NCBI GenBank assembly: GCA_934047225.1 | Contig: CAKOHE010000107.1 | Location: forward strand, 1,054,001-1,118,000 | Reading direction: 5' to 3' | Origin: Ypsolopha sequella | Taxonomy: Eukaryota > Arthropoda > Insecta > Lepidoptera > Ypsolophidae | Length of the DNA: 64,000 bases | Shown here: positions 48,780-58,900 of the stretch, one piece after another | How positions within the stretch are numbered: position 1 is the first letter of the stretch | Layout: every line of letters begins with the position of its first letter | Translations under genes and position numbers: made by a program | The notes under the pieces: model-generated | What the model saw: only the letters and a program-made list of their open reading frames with translations | Databases searched by the model: none | Told to the model about the DNA's origin: nothing

Positions 48780-49190
48780 ATATGTTATCCGCTCGGCCGC
48801 CGAATGTTCCACCGACGCCGAGCGCGATCGATAGAATTAGTTTTGGATGTGCGTCGCGCGTTACCTGATCACAAGTGGTTTTTGGGTCGAGTCACGATTC
48901 ACGTAATTCATCTCATTCAAAGATTTTCCTACTTAAATTTCTTTCAGCCCCAACGTTTATCACGTCGGCGACAAATGTGGCCAGTCCACTGCCACTTCAA
49001 CTTACTGATTCGGCAGGCTATATCGGTCACCTTCGATCTCTGACGGATATCTTCGTTTCTGATTTAATCCATCAGAGATATCCCAAGCATAGCCCGCTCC
49101 ACAGCTCGTTGAGCGACCTTAAATCGGCGGATCAAGCCTTTGGTAAGAGAGCACGTCTCAGCGCCGTACGTCATCACTGTTGTCACGTTA
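48780..49190 (-). pseudogene. RTE-like LINE C-terminal fragment
   Basis: The minus strand from about 49185 reads TVMTYGAETCSLTKGLIRRF, then AQRAVERAMLGISLMD, a stop, IRNEDIRQRSKVTDIACRI, KLKWQWTGHICRRRDKRWG and a further stop. These are hallmark segments of the RTE-type LINE C-terminus found in many lepidopteran copies. Two stops and loss of the downstream RPxxRW-type region show that it is dead. Downstream homology fades by about 48780. Confidence 0.8.
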
Positions 49191-49335
49191 CTGAAACGTA
49201 ATTATATTTATAAAAGTACCTCTACATAGACTGGTGCGTGACGTACGTCAAACGTACGGTAGTACCGATAACGTACCCTTTAATATATTCGTGTGTACGG
49301 AAAGGGACAAACGGCTCGTTTTTCGTGTCGATGTG

Positions 49336-49402
49336 TAACTTACACCTATCTCTTCCATTCGTTCAAAATTATACTCGAGTGAAAGAGATAGATATAAGTT
49401 AC
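49336..49402. repeat. Short inverted repeat
   Basis: GTAACTTACACCTATCTCTT (from about 49337) and AAGAGATAGATATAAGTTAC... (to about 49402) are imperfect complements around a short centre. It could be a mini fold-back sequence. No function can be assigned. Confidence 0.45.
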
Positions 49403-49724
49403 AACAAGAGTCGTGGATCTCGCGCTTTCTCTTTCTCATATTTCTTTAAATTGTATAATTATTATAAATAATGTTACGCTAAGACGATATTCTTAACGAT
49501 CGTAGAGAAAGTATTGTATGCAACTGCACATAATTACACATTGGAACGTTTCGTTCGTTTTGTAAACAAGCACTCGTGTCACAATGTCTCACATTATGTC
49601 ACATTTGCACAAAACTCTATTATTTGATGGATTTTAGCAATATATATATATATATTTGATTTCCAATTTTTGCCAGCTATTTTAGTTATTTACAAAAATA
49701 AAAACATACTTTTTCTCTTTCGCA

Positions 49725-49940
49725 AATTGAAATTGAAATTGAAATTCAAATAGTTTATTTTGCAAATCAGGTATAGATATATACACTTTTAACACGTCAA
49801 ATTTAATCTAATAAAGAAAATATATGTAATAAAATAATAAATGCACATGAACTAAATTAAAGGTATATTTAATTTATGTAGCAATATATTTACGAATAAA
49901 ATGATAGGTAAAATATATTTTATACAAGGTAAAATCCAAT
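49725..49940 (-). repeat. 3'-UTR copy of the LINE family at 0.59 kb
   Basis: After an (ATTGAA)n-like run, TTTATTTTGCAAATCAGGTA, TATATGTAATAAAATAATAA and TTTAATTTATGTAGCAATAT match 600-790 in order. Only the 3' untranslated region is present, so this is a very short 5'-truncated insertion on the minus strand. Confidence 0.75.
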
Positions 49941-50187
49941 CAGCCGCCCGAACCCATACCGGAGACCCGGCCAGAAACCAGGAACAAGGTTCAATGATCA
50001 CCAACCGATCACCCTGATTCCGTCCCTCTCGCACTGCGCATTTTTCGCTTAGACTGATAGTGACAAAAGTTAAATTTACCCACTAAGCTTCTTAAATATT
50101 ACTTTAATATTATTGAAAACCTTTTAGTTTATTTTGGTTGAATGTGTGGTCAACAAACAAAATTTCAGTTGTGTTATCATTGTGTTA

Positions 50188-50375
50188 CATGACGGCGTAT
50201 GCCGACCAAATTAAAGACATACTGAAGAAGGGCAAAGTCAAGAGTACCCGTAATAGAAGAGCTTGTATGGCTAGATTGATGGAAGAAGCGAAGGAGGTGT
50301 GACAGGATCATAGCAGATAAAAATCTGCAGTCTCTGCCTACCCTGCGTTAGACAGGCGTGAGTATATGAATGTAT
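50188..50375 (+). pseudogene. RTE-like LINE extreme C-terminus
   Basis: The plus strand reads MTAYADQIKDILKKGKVKST, then RNRRACMARLMEEAKEV, a stop, and KSAVSAYPALDRREYMNV in continuing sequence. The STRNRRACM...SAYP...RRE-M pattern is the terminus of RTE-type ORF2. Two stops interrupt it. It is a fragment in the opposite orientation to the RTE piece at 49 kb. Confidence 0.65.
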
Positions 50376-50544
50376 GTTGTGTTACACCAACTTTTTTTTA
50401 TAGACAGTAGAATATATGATAACACAACATAAACATAATCGCGTCGACATATATCTGCGAGGGGGTGTCAGAGATATGGACTAGCACTAAAACAGTCAAA
50501 CACTTGTACAGCACCTTTTTCCGCAAATTTTCGGGAACGCAAAT

Positions 50545-52268
50545 ACACGTTTGTTAGTGCATGCAGGTTTACCTCACAGTGTTTTGCTTCACCGTTCAGT
50601 AACTGGTGAGTACACAAATACACGTTTGTTAGTGCATGCAGGTTTACCTCACAGTGTTTTGCTTCACCGTTCAGTAACTGGTGAGTACAAAAATACACGT
50701 TTGTTAGTGCATGCAGGTTTACCTCACAGTGTTTTGCTTCACCGTTCAGTAACTGGTGAGTACAAAAATACACGTTTGTTAGTGCATGCAGGTTTACCTC
50801 ACAGTGTTTTGCTTCACCGTTCAGTAACTGGTGAGTACACAAATACACGTTTGTTAGTGCATGCAGGTTTACCTCACAGTGTTTTGCTTCACCGTTCAGT
50901 AACTGGTGAGTACACAAATACACGTTTGTTAGTGCATGCAGGTTTACCTCACAGTGTTTTGCTTCACCGTTCAGTAACTGGTGAGTACACAAATACACGT
51001 TTGTTAGTGCATGCAGGTTTACCTCACAGTGTTTTGCTTCACCGTTCAGTAACTGGTGAGTACCAAAATACACGTTTGTTAGTGCATGCAGGTTTACCTC
51101 ACAGTGTTTTGCTTCACCGTTCAGTAACTGGTGAGTACAAAAATACACGTTTGTTAGTGCATGCAGGTTTACCTCACAGTGTTTTGCCTTACCGTTCAGT
51201 AACTGGTGAGTACACAAATACACGTTTGTTAGTGCATGCAGGTTTACCTCACAGTGTTTTGCTTCACCGTTCAGTAACTGGTGAGTACACAAATACACGT
51301 TTGTTAGTGCATGCAGGTTTACCTCACAGTGTTTTGCTTCACCGTTCAGTAACTGGTGAGTACACAAATACACGTTTGTTAGTGCATGCAGGTTTACCTC
51401 ACAGTGTTTTGCTTCACCGTTCAGTAACTGGTGAGTACACAAATACACGTTTGTTAGTGCATGCAGGTTTACCTCACAGTGTTTTGCTTCACCGTTCAGT
51501 AACTGGTGAGTACCAAAATACACGTTTGTTAGTGCATGCAGGTTTACCTCACAGTGTTTTGCTTCACCGTTCAGTAACTGGTGAGTACAAAAATACACGT
51601 TTGTTAGTGCATGCAGGTTTACCTCACAGTGTTTTGCCTTACCGTTCAGTAACTGGTGAGTACACAAATACACGTTTGTTAGTGCATGCAGGTTTACCTC
51701 ACAGTGTTTTGCTTCACCGTTCAGTAACTGGTGAGTACACAAATACACGTTTGTTAGTGCATGCAGGTTTACCTCACAGTGTTTTGCTTCACCGTTCAGT
51801 AACTGGTGAGTACAAAAATACACGTTTGTTAGTGCATGCAGGTTTACCTCACAGTGTTTTGCTTCACCGTTCAGTAACTGGTGAGTACACAAATACACGT
51901 TTGTTAGTGCATGCAGGTTTACCTCACAGTGTTTTGCTTCACCGTTCGGTAACTGGTGAGTACACAAATACACGTTTGTTAGTGCATGCAGGTTTACCTC
52001 ACAGTGTTTTGCTTCACCGTTCAGTAACTGGTGAGTACACAAATACACGTTTGTTAGTGCATGCAGGTTTACCTCACAGTGTTTTGCTTCACCGTTCAGT
52101 AACTGGTGAGTACAAAAATACACGTTTGTTAGTGCATGCAGGTTTACCTCACAGTGTTTTGCTTCACCGTTCAGTAACTGGTGAGTACACAAATACACGT
52201 TTGTTAGTGCATGCAGGTTTACCTCACAGTGTTTTGCTTCACCGTTCAGTAAGTGGTGAGTACATAAA
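50545..52268. repeat. Minisatellite, 75-bp unit, 23 copies
   Basis: Units such as ACACGTTTGTTAGTGCATGC, AGGTTTACCTCACAGTGTTT and TGCTTCACCGTTCAGTAACT repeat exactly every 75 bp from 50545 to 52265. Because 75 is divisible by 3, frames of about 600 codons are open on both strands (LVHAGLPHSVLLHRSVTGEY on plus, LLNGEAKHCEVNLHALTNVY on minus). I see no reason to regard either as a protein. Unit variants (GAGTACACA, GAGTACAAA, GAGTACCAA, and GCCTTACC instead of GCTTCACC) show a higher-order pattern. Confidence 0.95.
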
Positions 52269-52764
52269 CACAATGGACATTCGCATAACCCATTGGTCCA
52301 TTTGAATTAGGATTCGAACTCGAGTCTCAGTGGAAGCCTACACATTAGTAGATAGTATAATTTTAAATATACATAAACAGTAGGAGTATTTTGTTTATTT
52401 TCATTCATGGACGGCTATGAGTGAACTACCGATTACACAAAATATAGAACAAATAATTCCAAAAGTATATTCAGATTTATCGAGAAAGCTCTTGCGATCC
52501 CAAGAGCCCAACCAATTTAAAAGGTTATCGGTAGGTATTTTGTTAATAATTTCCACGGAGTTACGACCCATACTACTACTATTAATCCAGAAAATCGGGC
52601 AGTTCCCTAGGGACGATTAATACGAATACCATGCATGTGAAGTTCAAGAGTACGGATTACCCTAGCAATAAGTCCAATGGCAAAGACTTTATTAGCTTTT
52701 GATAGAGGCGATTATGTGTTGCCTCATGGCCTCTTATTCTTGGACGTGTAATACTAATAACCGT
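52269..52764. other. Unassigned spacer between two satellites
   Basis: A 67-codon plus frame at 52417 (MSELPITQNIEQIIPKVYSD) has no known motif. GGATTCGAACTC at 52310 resembles a reversed B box, but no tRNA structure forms. Confidence 0.4.
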
Positions 52765-53692
52765 GTAGCATATTTATGTTGTAGCAGGTCTAATTTGTAG
52801 CATATCTACTACGTAGCAAGTCTGCAGTTTAGTACATTTATGTAATAGTAGCTCTACATTGTAGTTTATCTACGTCTTAGCAAGTTTACAGTGTAGCATA
52901 TTTATGTTGTAGCAGGTCTAATTTGTAGCATATCTACTACGTAGCAAGTCTGCAGTTTAGTACATTTATGTAATAGTAGCTCTACATTGTAGTTTATGTA
53001 CGTCTTAGCAAGTTTACAGTGTAGCATATTTATGTTGTAGCAGGTCTAATTTGTAGCATATCTACTACGTAGCAAGTCTGCAGTTTAGTACATTTATGTA
53101 ATAGTAGCTCTACATTGTAGTTTATCTACGTCTTAGCAAGTTTACAGTGTAGCATATTTTTGTTGTAGCAGGTCTAATTTGTAGCATATCTACTACGTAG
53201 CAAGTCTGCAGTTTAGTACATTTATGTAATAGTAGCTCTACATTGTAGTTTATGTACGTCTTAGCAAGTTTACAGTGTAGCATATTTATGTTGTAGCAGG
53301 TCTAATTTGTAGCATATCTACTACGTAGCAAGTCTGCAGTTTAGTACATTTATGTAATAGTAGCTCTACATTGTAGTTTATGTACGTCTTAGCAAGTTTA
53401 CAGTGTAGCATATTTATGTTGTAGCAGGTCTAATTTGTAGCATATCTACTACGTAGCAAGTCTGCAGTTTAGTACATTTATGTAATAGTAGCTCTACATT
53501 GTAGTTTATGTACGTCTTAGCAAGTTTACAGTGTAGCATATTTATGTTGTAGCAGGTCTAATTTGTAGCATATCTACTACGTAGCAAGTCTGCAGTTTAG
53601 TACATTTATGTAATAGTAGCTCTACATTGTAGTTTATCTACGTCTTAGCAAGTTTACAGTGTAGCATATTTATGTTGTAGCAGGTCTAATTA
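52765..53692. repeat. Minisatellite, 128-bp unit made of eight 16-mers, 7.2 copies
   Basis: Units start GTAGCATATTTATGTT at 52765, 52893, 53021 and onward every 128 bp. Each unit divides cleanly into eight related 16-mers: GTAGCATATTTATGTT, GTAGCAGGTCTAATTT, GTAGCATATCTACTAC, GTAGCAAGTCTGCAGT, TTAGTACATTTATGTA, ATAGTAGCTCTACATT, GTAGTTTATCTACGTC, TTAGCAAGTTTACAGT. The array ends at about 53692 within the PIF/Harbinger gene remnant. Confidence 0.95.
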
Positions 53693-53813
53693 TAAACACT
53701 TTTTACTGTGGGGCCAACACTGAAACCGCGAACTAAATAAGCAAAAATTTTCAGCAACTATAGATCAAGCCAGTAGAAATTTGAACATAAAAAATACTTA
53801 TGTTATATAATAC

Positions 53814-53903
53814 CTGTAAACCTTAACTTGGCGTCAACGATGGCTTGAACATTTAAAGTATGTATCGACTTTCTATTTCTATATAGTTCAGCTGTTTCAC
53901 CTC
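53814..53903 (-). pseudogene. PIF/Harbinger transposase, exon-like segment 3
   Basis: Acceptor AAATTTCAG (AG at 53904-53905), donor TTTACAG/GTATTA (53813). In the frame starting at its third base it encodes GETAELYRNRKSIHTLNVQA, then IVDAKLRFT. This matches the ELYRNRK...LNVQ...VDA region of HARBI1-like DDE transposases, with VDA near the second catalytic Asp. It does not join in frame to segment 2: phase 2 would give an immediate stop. A short following piece (53719-53693, CWPHS) may be the start of the next exon before the satellite. Confidence 0.75.
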
Positions 53904-53980
53904 CTGAAATTTTTCTTTATGATGTACATGGAAAATTATAATTAGCTATGCCGATAGCAGATAATGTATTTATTTTATAC

Positions 53981-54229
53981 CTGGAGAAAGTATTTTTACG
54001 TGCTATGTCATAGAACTGTACTGCAGTGTTCCTCTGCTCATCTTCTGTTATGGGCATTTTTATGTATTCTGGATACAATAATGCAATGGCATCGGTTACT
54101 TTATGTACAATGCGGCATGCTGTCGATTCATGAATCCCAATGAAATCACCACATGTAATAAGCTGGCTTCCTGTAGCGTAAAAACGCAGGGTGCACAACA
54201 GTTGGTTTATTGGTGAGACTGGGGTATTC
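53981..54229 (-). pseudogene. PIF/Harbinger transposase, exon 2
   Basis: 249 nt between acceptor TTTTTTCTTAG and donor CTCCAG/GTATAA. The peptide reads NTPVSPINQLLCTLRFYATG, then GDFIGIHESTACRIVHKVTD, IALLYPEYIKMP and AVQFYDIARKNTFSR. This is the helix-turn-helix-like region preceding the catalytic core in HARBI1-like transposases. The family normally continues with a segment bearing the first catalytic Asp (IDGTH-type). That segment is absent from the 77 bp between this exon and segment 3, so the nuclease centre is incomplete. Confidence 0.85.
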
Positions 54230-54307
54230 CTAAGAAAAAAATAAACATATTTTAATAATAAAGTTTTATAAGCCATACGAAATTAAATTCTCTTACCAAT
54301 GTATTAC

Positions 54308-54528
54308 CTTTGATTGTTGTGCAAACGGTTTTGGATATTTTCAAGCAAAATTCTAGCGGTATCCTTTTTTAAACGGAACCTTCTATGGAAATCACTTTCA
54401 CGCATTGTTGTGAAGTAATCTGTCCGATCGTTATATGTTCTGTTGTAAAAATGATTATTAATATAATCAAGCAACTCTTCATCATCGTCACTGAAAGATA
54501 TTTCGATGAAATCACTTTCAGAATTCAT
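54308..54528 (-). pseudogene. PIF/Harbinger transposase, exon 1
   Basis: Starts at ATG 54528: MNSESDFIEISFSDDDEELL, then NDRTDYFTTMRESDFHRRFR and ARILLENIQNRLHNNQ. It ends at donor AAAG/GTAATA (54307) and joins in frame to exon 2 (AG+G = Arg). The acidic start followed by a DFHRRFRLKKDTA block is usual for insect Harbinger transposases. An in-frame upstream Met at 54579 exists, but its extension (MHILYTIYYN) is AT-driven, so I prefer 54528. The gene is non-functional because of the downstream losses. Confidence 0.75.
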
Positions 54529-55010
54529 TGTAAGTTGCGTTAAACTTATATTATAGTATATAGTATATAGTATATGCAAAGTCAGGAACCATACACGAAT
54601 AACTTGAAAGTAATGATTTTAATGCTCCCTGCCTTTAATATTAAATTAATTCATAATAATATTTACTAATAAACAAAGTTGAAAGAAAGTTGGTTTCATT
54701 TAATTGTTTGACATTTGTCATTTATTTAGAATGTTACCATAAATAAAGTAATTATTTGCAACCAATGAGGTATAGTATCTATATAATGTCATTGGAAACA
54801 ACACAATTTAAGTCAAACTGGTAACATTACTTCGCTAACCCGAGTTTAACTCAAGGCGAGAGTCGGGTTAAATTCTGATGACTTTCTCTTAGTTTAACCC
54901 TAGTTTAACCCGAGGTTTTGATTGGTGCAAGAGAGCTTTTTCTTAACCCTCTATTTTTTGACTTAACCAAAGTTAAAGTCGAGTTAAGAACATGCTGCAA
55001 GTGGACCTAA

Positions 55011-55332
55011 GAAGGAAATAAAAAGTGACAATCGCACGCGAGTCAGTCGGTTTCTTTTACTGTATCTTGATTAAAAGTAAAATTATACTATTTCCTCGCA
55101 GGTGTAGTATAAAGCACTATGTATCACTCGGGAGAGAGTGCGATTCCCAACCCGTGTGTATTGAGGTAATCTTCATCTTTCTTCCCTCGGTGAACAATAT
55201 ATGTACTATTATTTAATTTATGTATATTCAAATTGAGAAAAACAATCATATACTTTGCGTTTGGGAAAGCGAAATGGAACGCATCAATTTTCAGGAGGAG
55301 TCATTTTGGCTCAAGTATAGATCCACGCATTT
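55011..55332. other. Unassigned
   Basis: No supported exon or repeat. Confidence 0.4.
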
Positions 55333-55410
55333 TTTAGAGTTCCGTACCCAAAGGGTAACCAACGGGACCTTATTTCTAAGACTCCGCTGTCCGTATGTCA
55401 CCAGACTAAC
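55333..55410 (+). repeat. Lepidopteran dispersed repeat fragment
   Basis: TTAGAGTTCCGTACCCAAAG, then GGTAACCAACGGGACCTTAT and ACTCCGCTGTCCGTATGTCA. This is the recognisable edge of a dispersed repeat widespread in Lepidoptera, truncated here. Confidence 0.7.
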
Positions 55411-55546
55411 ACAACTTAACTTATTCGACAGGACTAACCTTATTTTAAGCATCCTGTCTTTTTCTTTCTTTATCGAAATAAAAAATAGTTACACCGAATC
55501 GACACCATTATCAACTACACTATAACACATTTTATGTAAGTCATAT

Positions 55547-55669
55547 TGACAGAATAGAAAAACTTCAAAGAAATTTTGTTAAGGCGCTTGATTACAGAAC
55601 CGGTCACGTTTTCTCTGATTATACTGTATCAGCAAAACGACATAATATTGAATTATTAATATTATAGAT
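55547..55669 (+). pseudogene. LINE ORF2 fragment related to the intact 32-kb element
   Basis: The plus strand reads DRIEKLQRNFVKALDYRTGH, then VFSDYTVSAKRHNIELL. It corresponds to RIEKVQKKFVKAIVYRTGHT in ORF2 of the intact LINE. Only about 40 codons remain. The BEL/Pao element is inserted just after it, next to its target-site duplication at 55670. Confidence 0.75.
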
Positions 55670-55674
55670 ATAAT

Positions 55675-55827
55675 TGTTCAGGGATGCAGTCGTTATGAAA
55701 ACACGATTTCACTTAATTTGTTTTATTTTGTTGGAATACACGCCCAGTGTCTACGGGTTTTAATTGTGTACTAAAAGTCCAAAAGAGCGGCGGCGCGCGC
55801 CACAAAGGTGTTCGGTTACACCGAACA
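55675..55827 (-). repeat. BEL/Pao 3' LTR
   Basis: 153 bp, the same base for base as 63237-63389. In sense orientation it starts TGTTCGGTGTAACCGAACA, a perfect inverted repeat, and ends CATCCCTGAACA. It contains AAATAAAACAAATT, a possible polyadenylation signal region, and a GC-rich GGCGCGCGCC block. It is short for the superfamily. Confidence 0.95.
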
Positions 55828-55914
55828 TATTCCCGGGGGGCAAAAATGCACCACGAGAGGCTGGGAGTGAATTCATTTTAAAATGTTAAAAAGTACAAAA
55901 CAATTAATCCTTAA

Positions 55915-58900
55915 TTACAGAGAATCCTTGTTAAAAACTAATTTACTAAACATTGGTTTCACACTTTCACTTAAGTCCTTTAGTTCGTATTCACTCTCAC
56001 TCAAAATTACACGAGCACTACTAGCAGCACGATCTGATCCTTGTCCAAAGACTGTTCTCGGTGGGGGACGCGGCGAGCGCTGCCCCGTTTGCGCCTCCTG
56101 TGCCGTCATCTCCAACGTAGTCGGTGCGGTCCAACTTCTCCGAACTCGCCGTCCCACTACGATCGCTCCAACCAGCACCAAGACTCCAATTATACAGTAT
56201 ATGGCGGTATAGTGGTGGAAGTCATGATACGAGGTTCGACCTTCATTCTCATAGGCCAATTCCTGTTTCAAAAGTTTTATTTTTGTTTCTATCTCTTTCG
56301 TCAGCCGTGTGGTTTCTATTTCTGTCTCATTATCAACTTCGTTGTCCTTCGCTATGGTAAAGTTGAATATGTCATTTATGGATGTCAGGGGTATTGTGTT
56401 AATCTCATACGCTACATTGATCCGGCTCTGATAGTTTTTATGTCCATAAATCGTAAGTTGATCATTTTTCATTACACAGTCGTCTTCCAGCGCTATGACG
56501 TTTGCGCGCGTCAGCTGATTCATTATAACGCGATTATTGCATATAATCCGAAGCTGGCATAACTCGCAGCAAAAATGAAGATATGTATTTGTTCGCGCCA
56601 AACTCACCCACTTGTTGTTGCACTCGGATTTGCTTGTGGCACAATTTTTATGTTTATCTTGAATGCACAGATTTTTGTCAGACTTCATCTGGTATATAGG
56701 GTGCTGGGGGTTACACATATAAGTAGAACTATATACTGAGATGCATTTTTGTAAGTTTTCTTCGGATAGGGGTAAGTAGCTATCTTTTTGTAGGTTTATC
56801 CCCACGTATTTGGATACCGGACTGACTGTTATAACATCTTCTCCGTATTGTATAGGGATGGGGATGACGTGGTACAAGTCGTATGCTTCTCGGCTGACTA
56901 GTGGTATTCTTATCTCGAAAATGAAGTACTCATCTGTCATCCTAGCACGAATTTTCATAAGCTTGTACATTGTTCGGTAGTCTTCGTAGATATTTAATAT
57001 AGGTAATGTTATGTCCGCCGTCAAAAGTCCATTTATTTTGTTGAGTTGTTCTTGCAGCTGTTGTGGAGTCAGCAAATGTAGGTTGTACTGTCCTTGATAG
57101 ATATCCGTGATTGTATCGAGCAACATGTTTTGGATGTTTTTTAGGTTTTGTAGTATACTGTTTGCGGATATTGCTGTCAATGCAAAATCTTGTACATAGT
57201 TCACTTCATTTACCTTCTTCTCAACTGTGTTCACCGCCTCGTCCAATTTGTTAAAATGTTTGTTTACTATTTTATGTTGTTTACTCATCATTTGTTCTGT
57301 TCTCTTTACAAAGTTGTATTCGGATTCCACTATTGAAGTTTGATTAATCCACAGATTTTTGAGATGTGCCTCATTATGTTTTATCAATTCAATATCTCGA
57401 GTATACTGTTCTGCGAATCGCTGGTCTAATACTCCGAACAGGCTATTGGCGAGATAGCCCACTCCGTCGATAAGGCCGCGTCGCTGTCTCGCGCGTTCGC
57501 TAAAGTGCTGCGTAAGTAACAGCTGGTTATAGTATTGTAATTCCGTGTACTCGTGACGTAGGGACGGTGCTATTATGTTGCATTTGTTATCTGTTTCCAG
57601 CTTATTACATGTTGTCTCGAGGTAGATCAATGATTTTTCAAACGCCTTTGTTCCTTCCCAGTATGGGGACATGTCGTAGTATGTTACCAAAGTCCATTGA
57701 TCTCTTATAAGTTGCATCTTCGCCAATGGATCGAAATATAATGTTTGATTGCGGTTTAATGCAATTATGTTAGCCGCTCCGTGCGTGTTTGATATTAGTG
57801 TCATAAAAAAAAGCAGCGCCATCACAACTGAGTACAGCCCTGTGTATTTTTTCTTGTGTAATACGTTGACCTTTTTATCAGCTGTAGGTCCATTCTCTGT
57901 TTCTATCGAAGGTACGGGCAGAATACTTAGTTTTACAATGGGTCGTTTTATGTAGTTTTTTTTCGTTTTAAGCGATACTACACGAACTAATCCATCGCTT
58001 CCGGGGTGCAACTCCATTACTCGGGCCATTGGCCACTTTCCAGCTGGCAAGTTATCTTCATGGACGATGACCAAGTCTCCAATTTGTATATTTCTTTGCG
58101 GTTGCAACCATTTGTTTCTTGCGTTGAGTAGTGTAAGATATTCCTCTCTCCACCTCTTCCATATTTGCTCAAAAATCTGGTTTGTAAGATGCCATCTTGT
58201 TCTCGCGTCTTCTGATGTTTGGATAACGGTTACTCCTGCTCTTCCTGTTAAAAAGTGGGCTGGTGAGAGATAGTCAAGATCTTCTATATCTTCGGTGAGG
58301 GCGCACAAAGGCCTTGAATTTAGGCACGCCTCCACTTGTGTCAAGATGGTGGAAAATTCTTCAAATGTCAGGCGCTGTTCTCCAATCACTCTTCGGAGGT
58401 GGAACTTCACACTTTGGACAGATCGTTCCCAGACTCCAACTGCACTAGGCCAATGGGCCACGTTGAAATGCCATTCTATGTTCATGTTCGCTAACACACC
58501 CCCAAAATTTTCGTTAAATGTTTGTTGCAGAATCTCGTATTCTTCTTTCAATATTCGGTTAGCTCCCACAAAGTTAGTTCCGCAATCACTGTACATGTGC
58601 TTCGGCGCTCCACGTCTGGCCGACATTCTTCTTAAGGCAGCCAAAAATGCTGAGCTAGTTAAATCTGTTACCAACTCCAAGTGTATGGCTTTGGTAACCA
58701 TACATATGAAAAGAGCTATGTAGCCCTTCTGTGTTTTCGCTTGTTTTTTCTTGCTCTCCTTAATTGCAACAAACCCCGTATAATCCACCCCTGTGTGGTA
58801 AAAGGGGGGGGCGGGTTCAGTACGCACGGCAGGTAAATCTCCCATAAGTTGGTAATGTTTTGTTGGATTATTTTTTCGACAGTTTACACATTTTCGTAGT

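Larger units (their letters stand above)
53693..55007 (-). mobile_element. Truncated PIF/Harbinger DNA transposon
   Basis: The right end reads AACATGCTGCAAGTGGACC (to 55007) followed by TAA, fitting the 3-bp TWA target-site duplication of the superfamily. Inside it, 54840-54990 carries several GTTTAAC(C/T)C and GTTAA motifs in both orientations, like subterminal transposase-binding repeats. A split transposase gene lies on the minus strand (exons below). The left end is missing, replaced by the 128-bp array, so the element cannot be excised as a unit. Confidence 0.75.

Noticed and set aside
50468..52305. About 600-codon frames on both strands
   Set aside because: Product of a 75-bp satellite without stops. 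Opposite-strand frames of equal length show that openness is an arithmetic effect.
52305..52330. GGATTCGAACTC as tRNA on the minus strand
   Set aside because: T-arm stems do not pair and no acceptor stem is present.
50545..53692. CRISPR-like arrays (regular repeats)
   Set aside because: Repeats are contiguous without unique spacers, in a eukaryotic transposon context. They are minisatellites.
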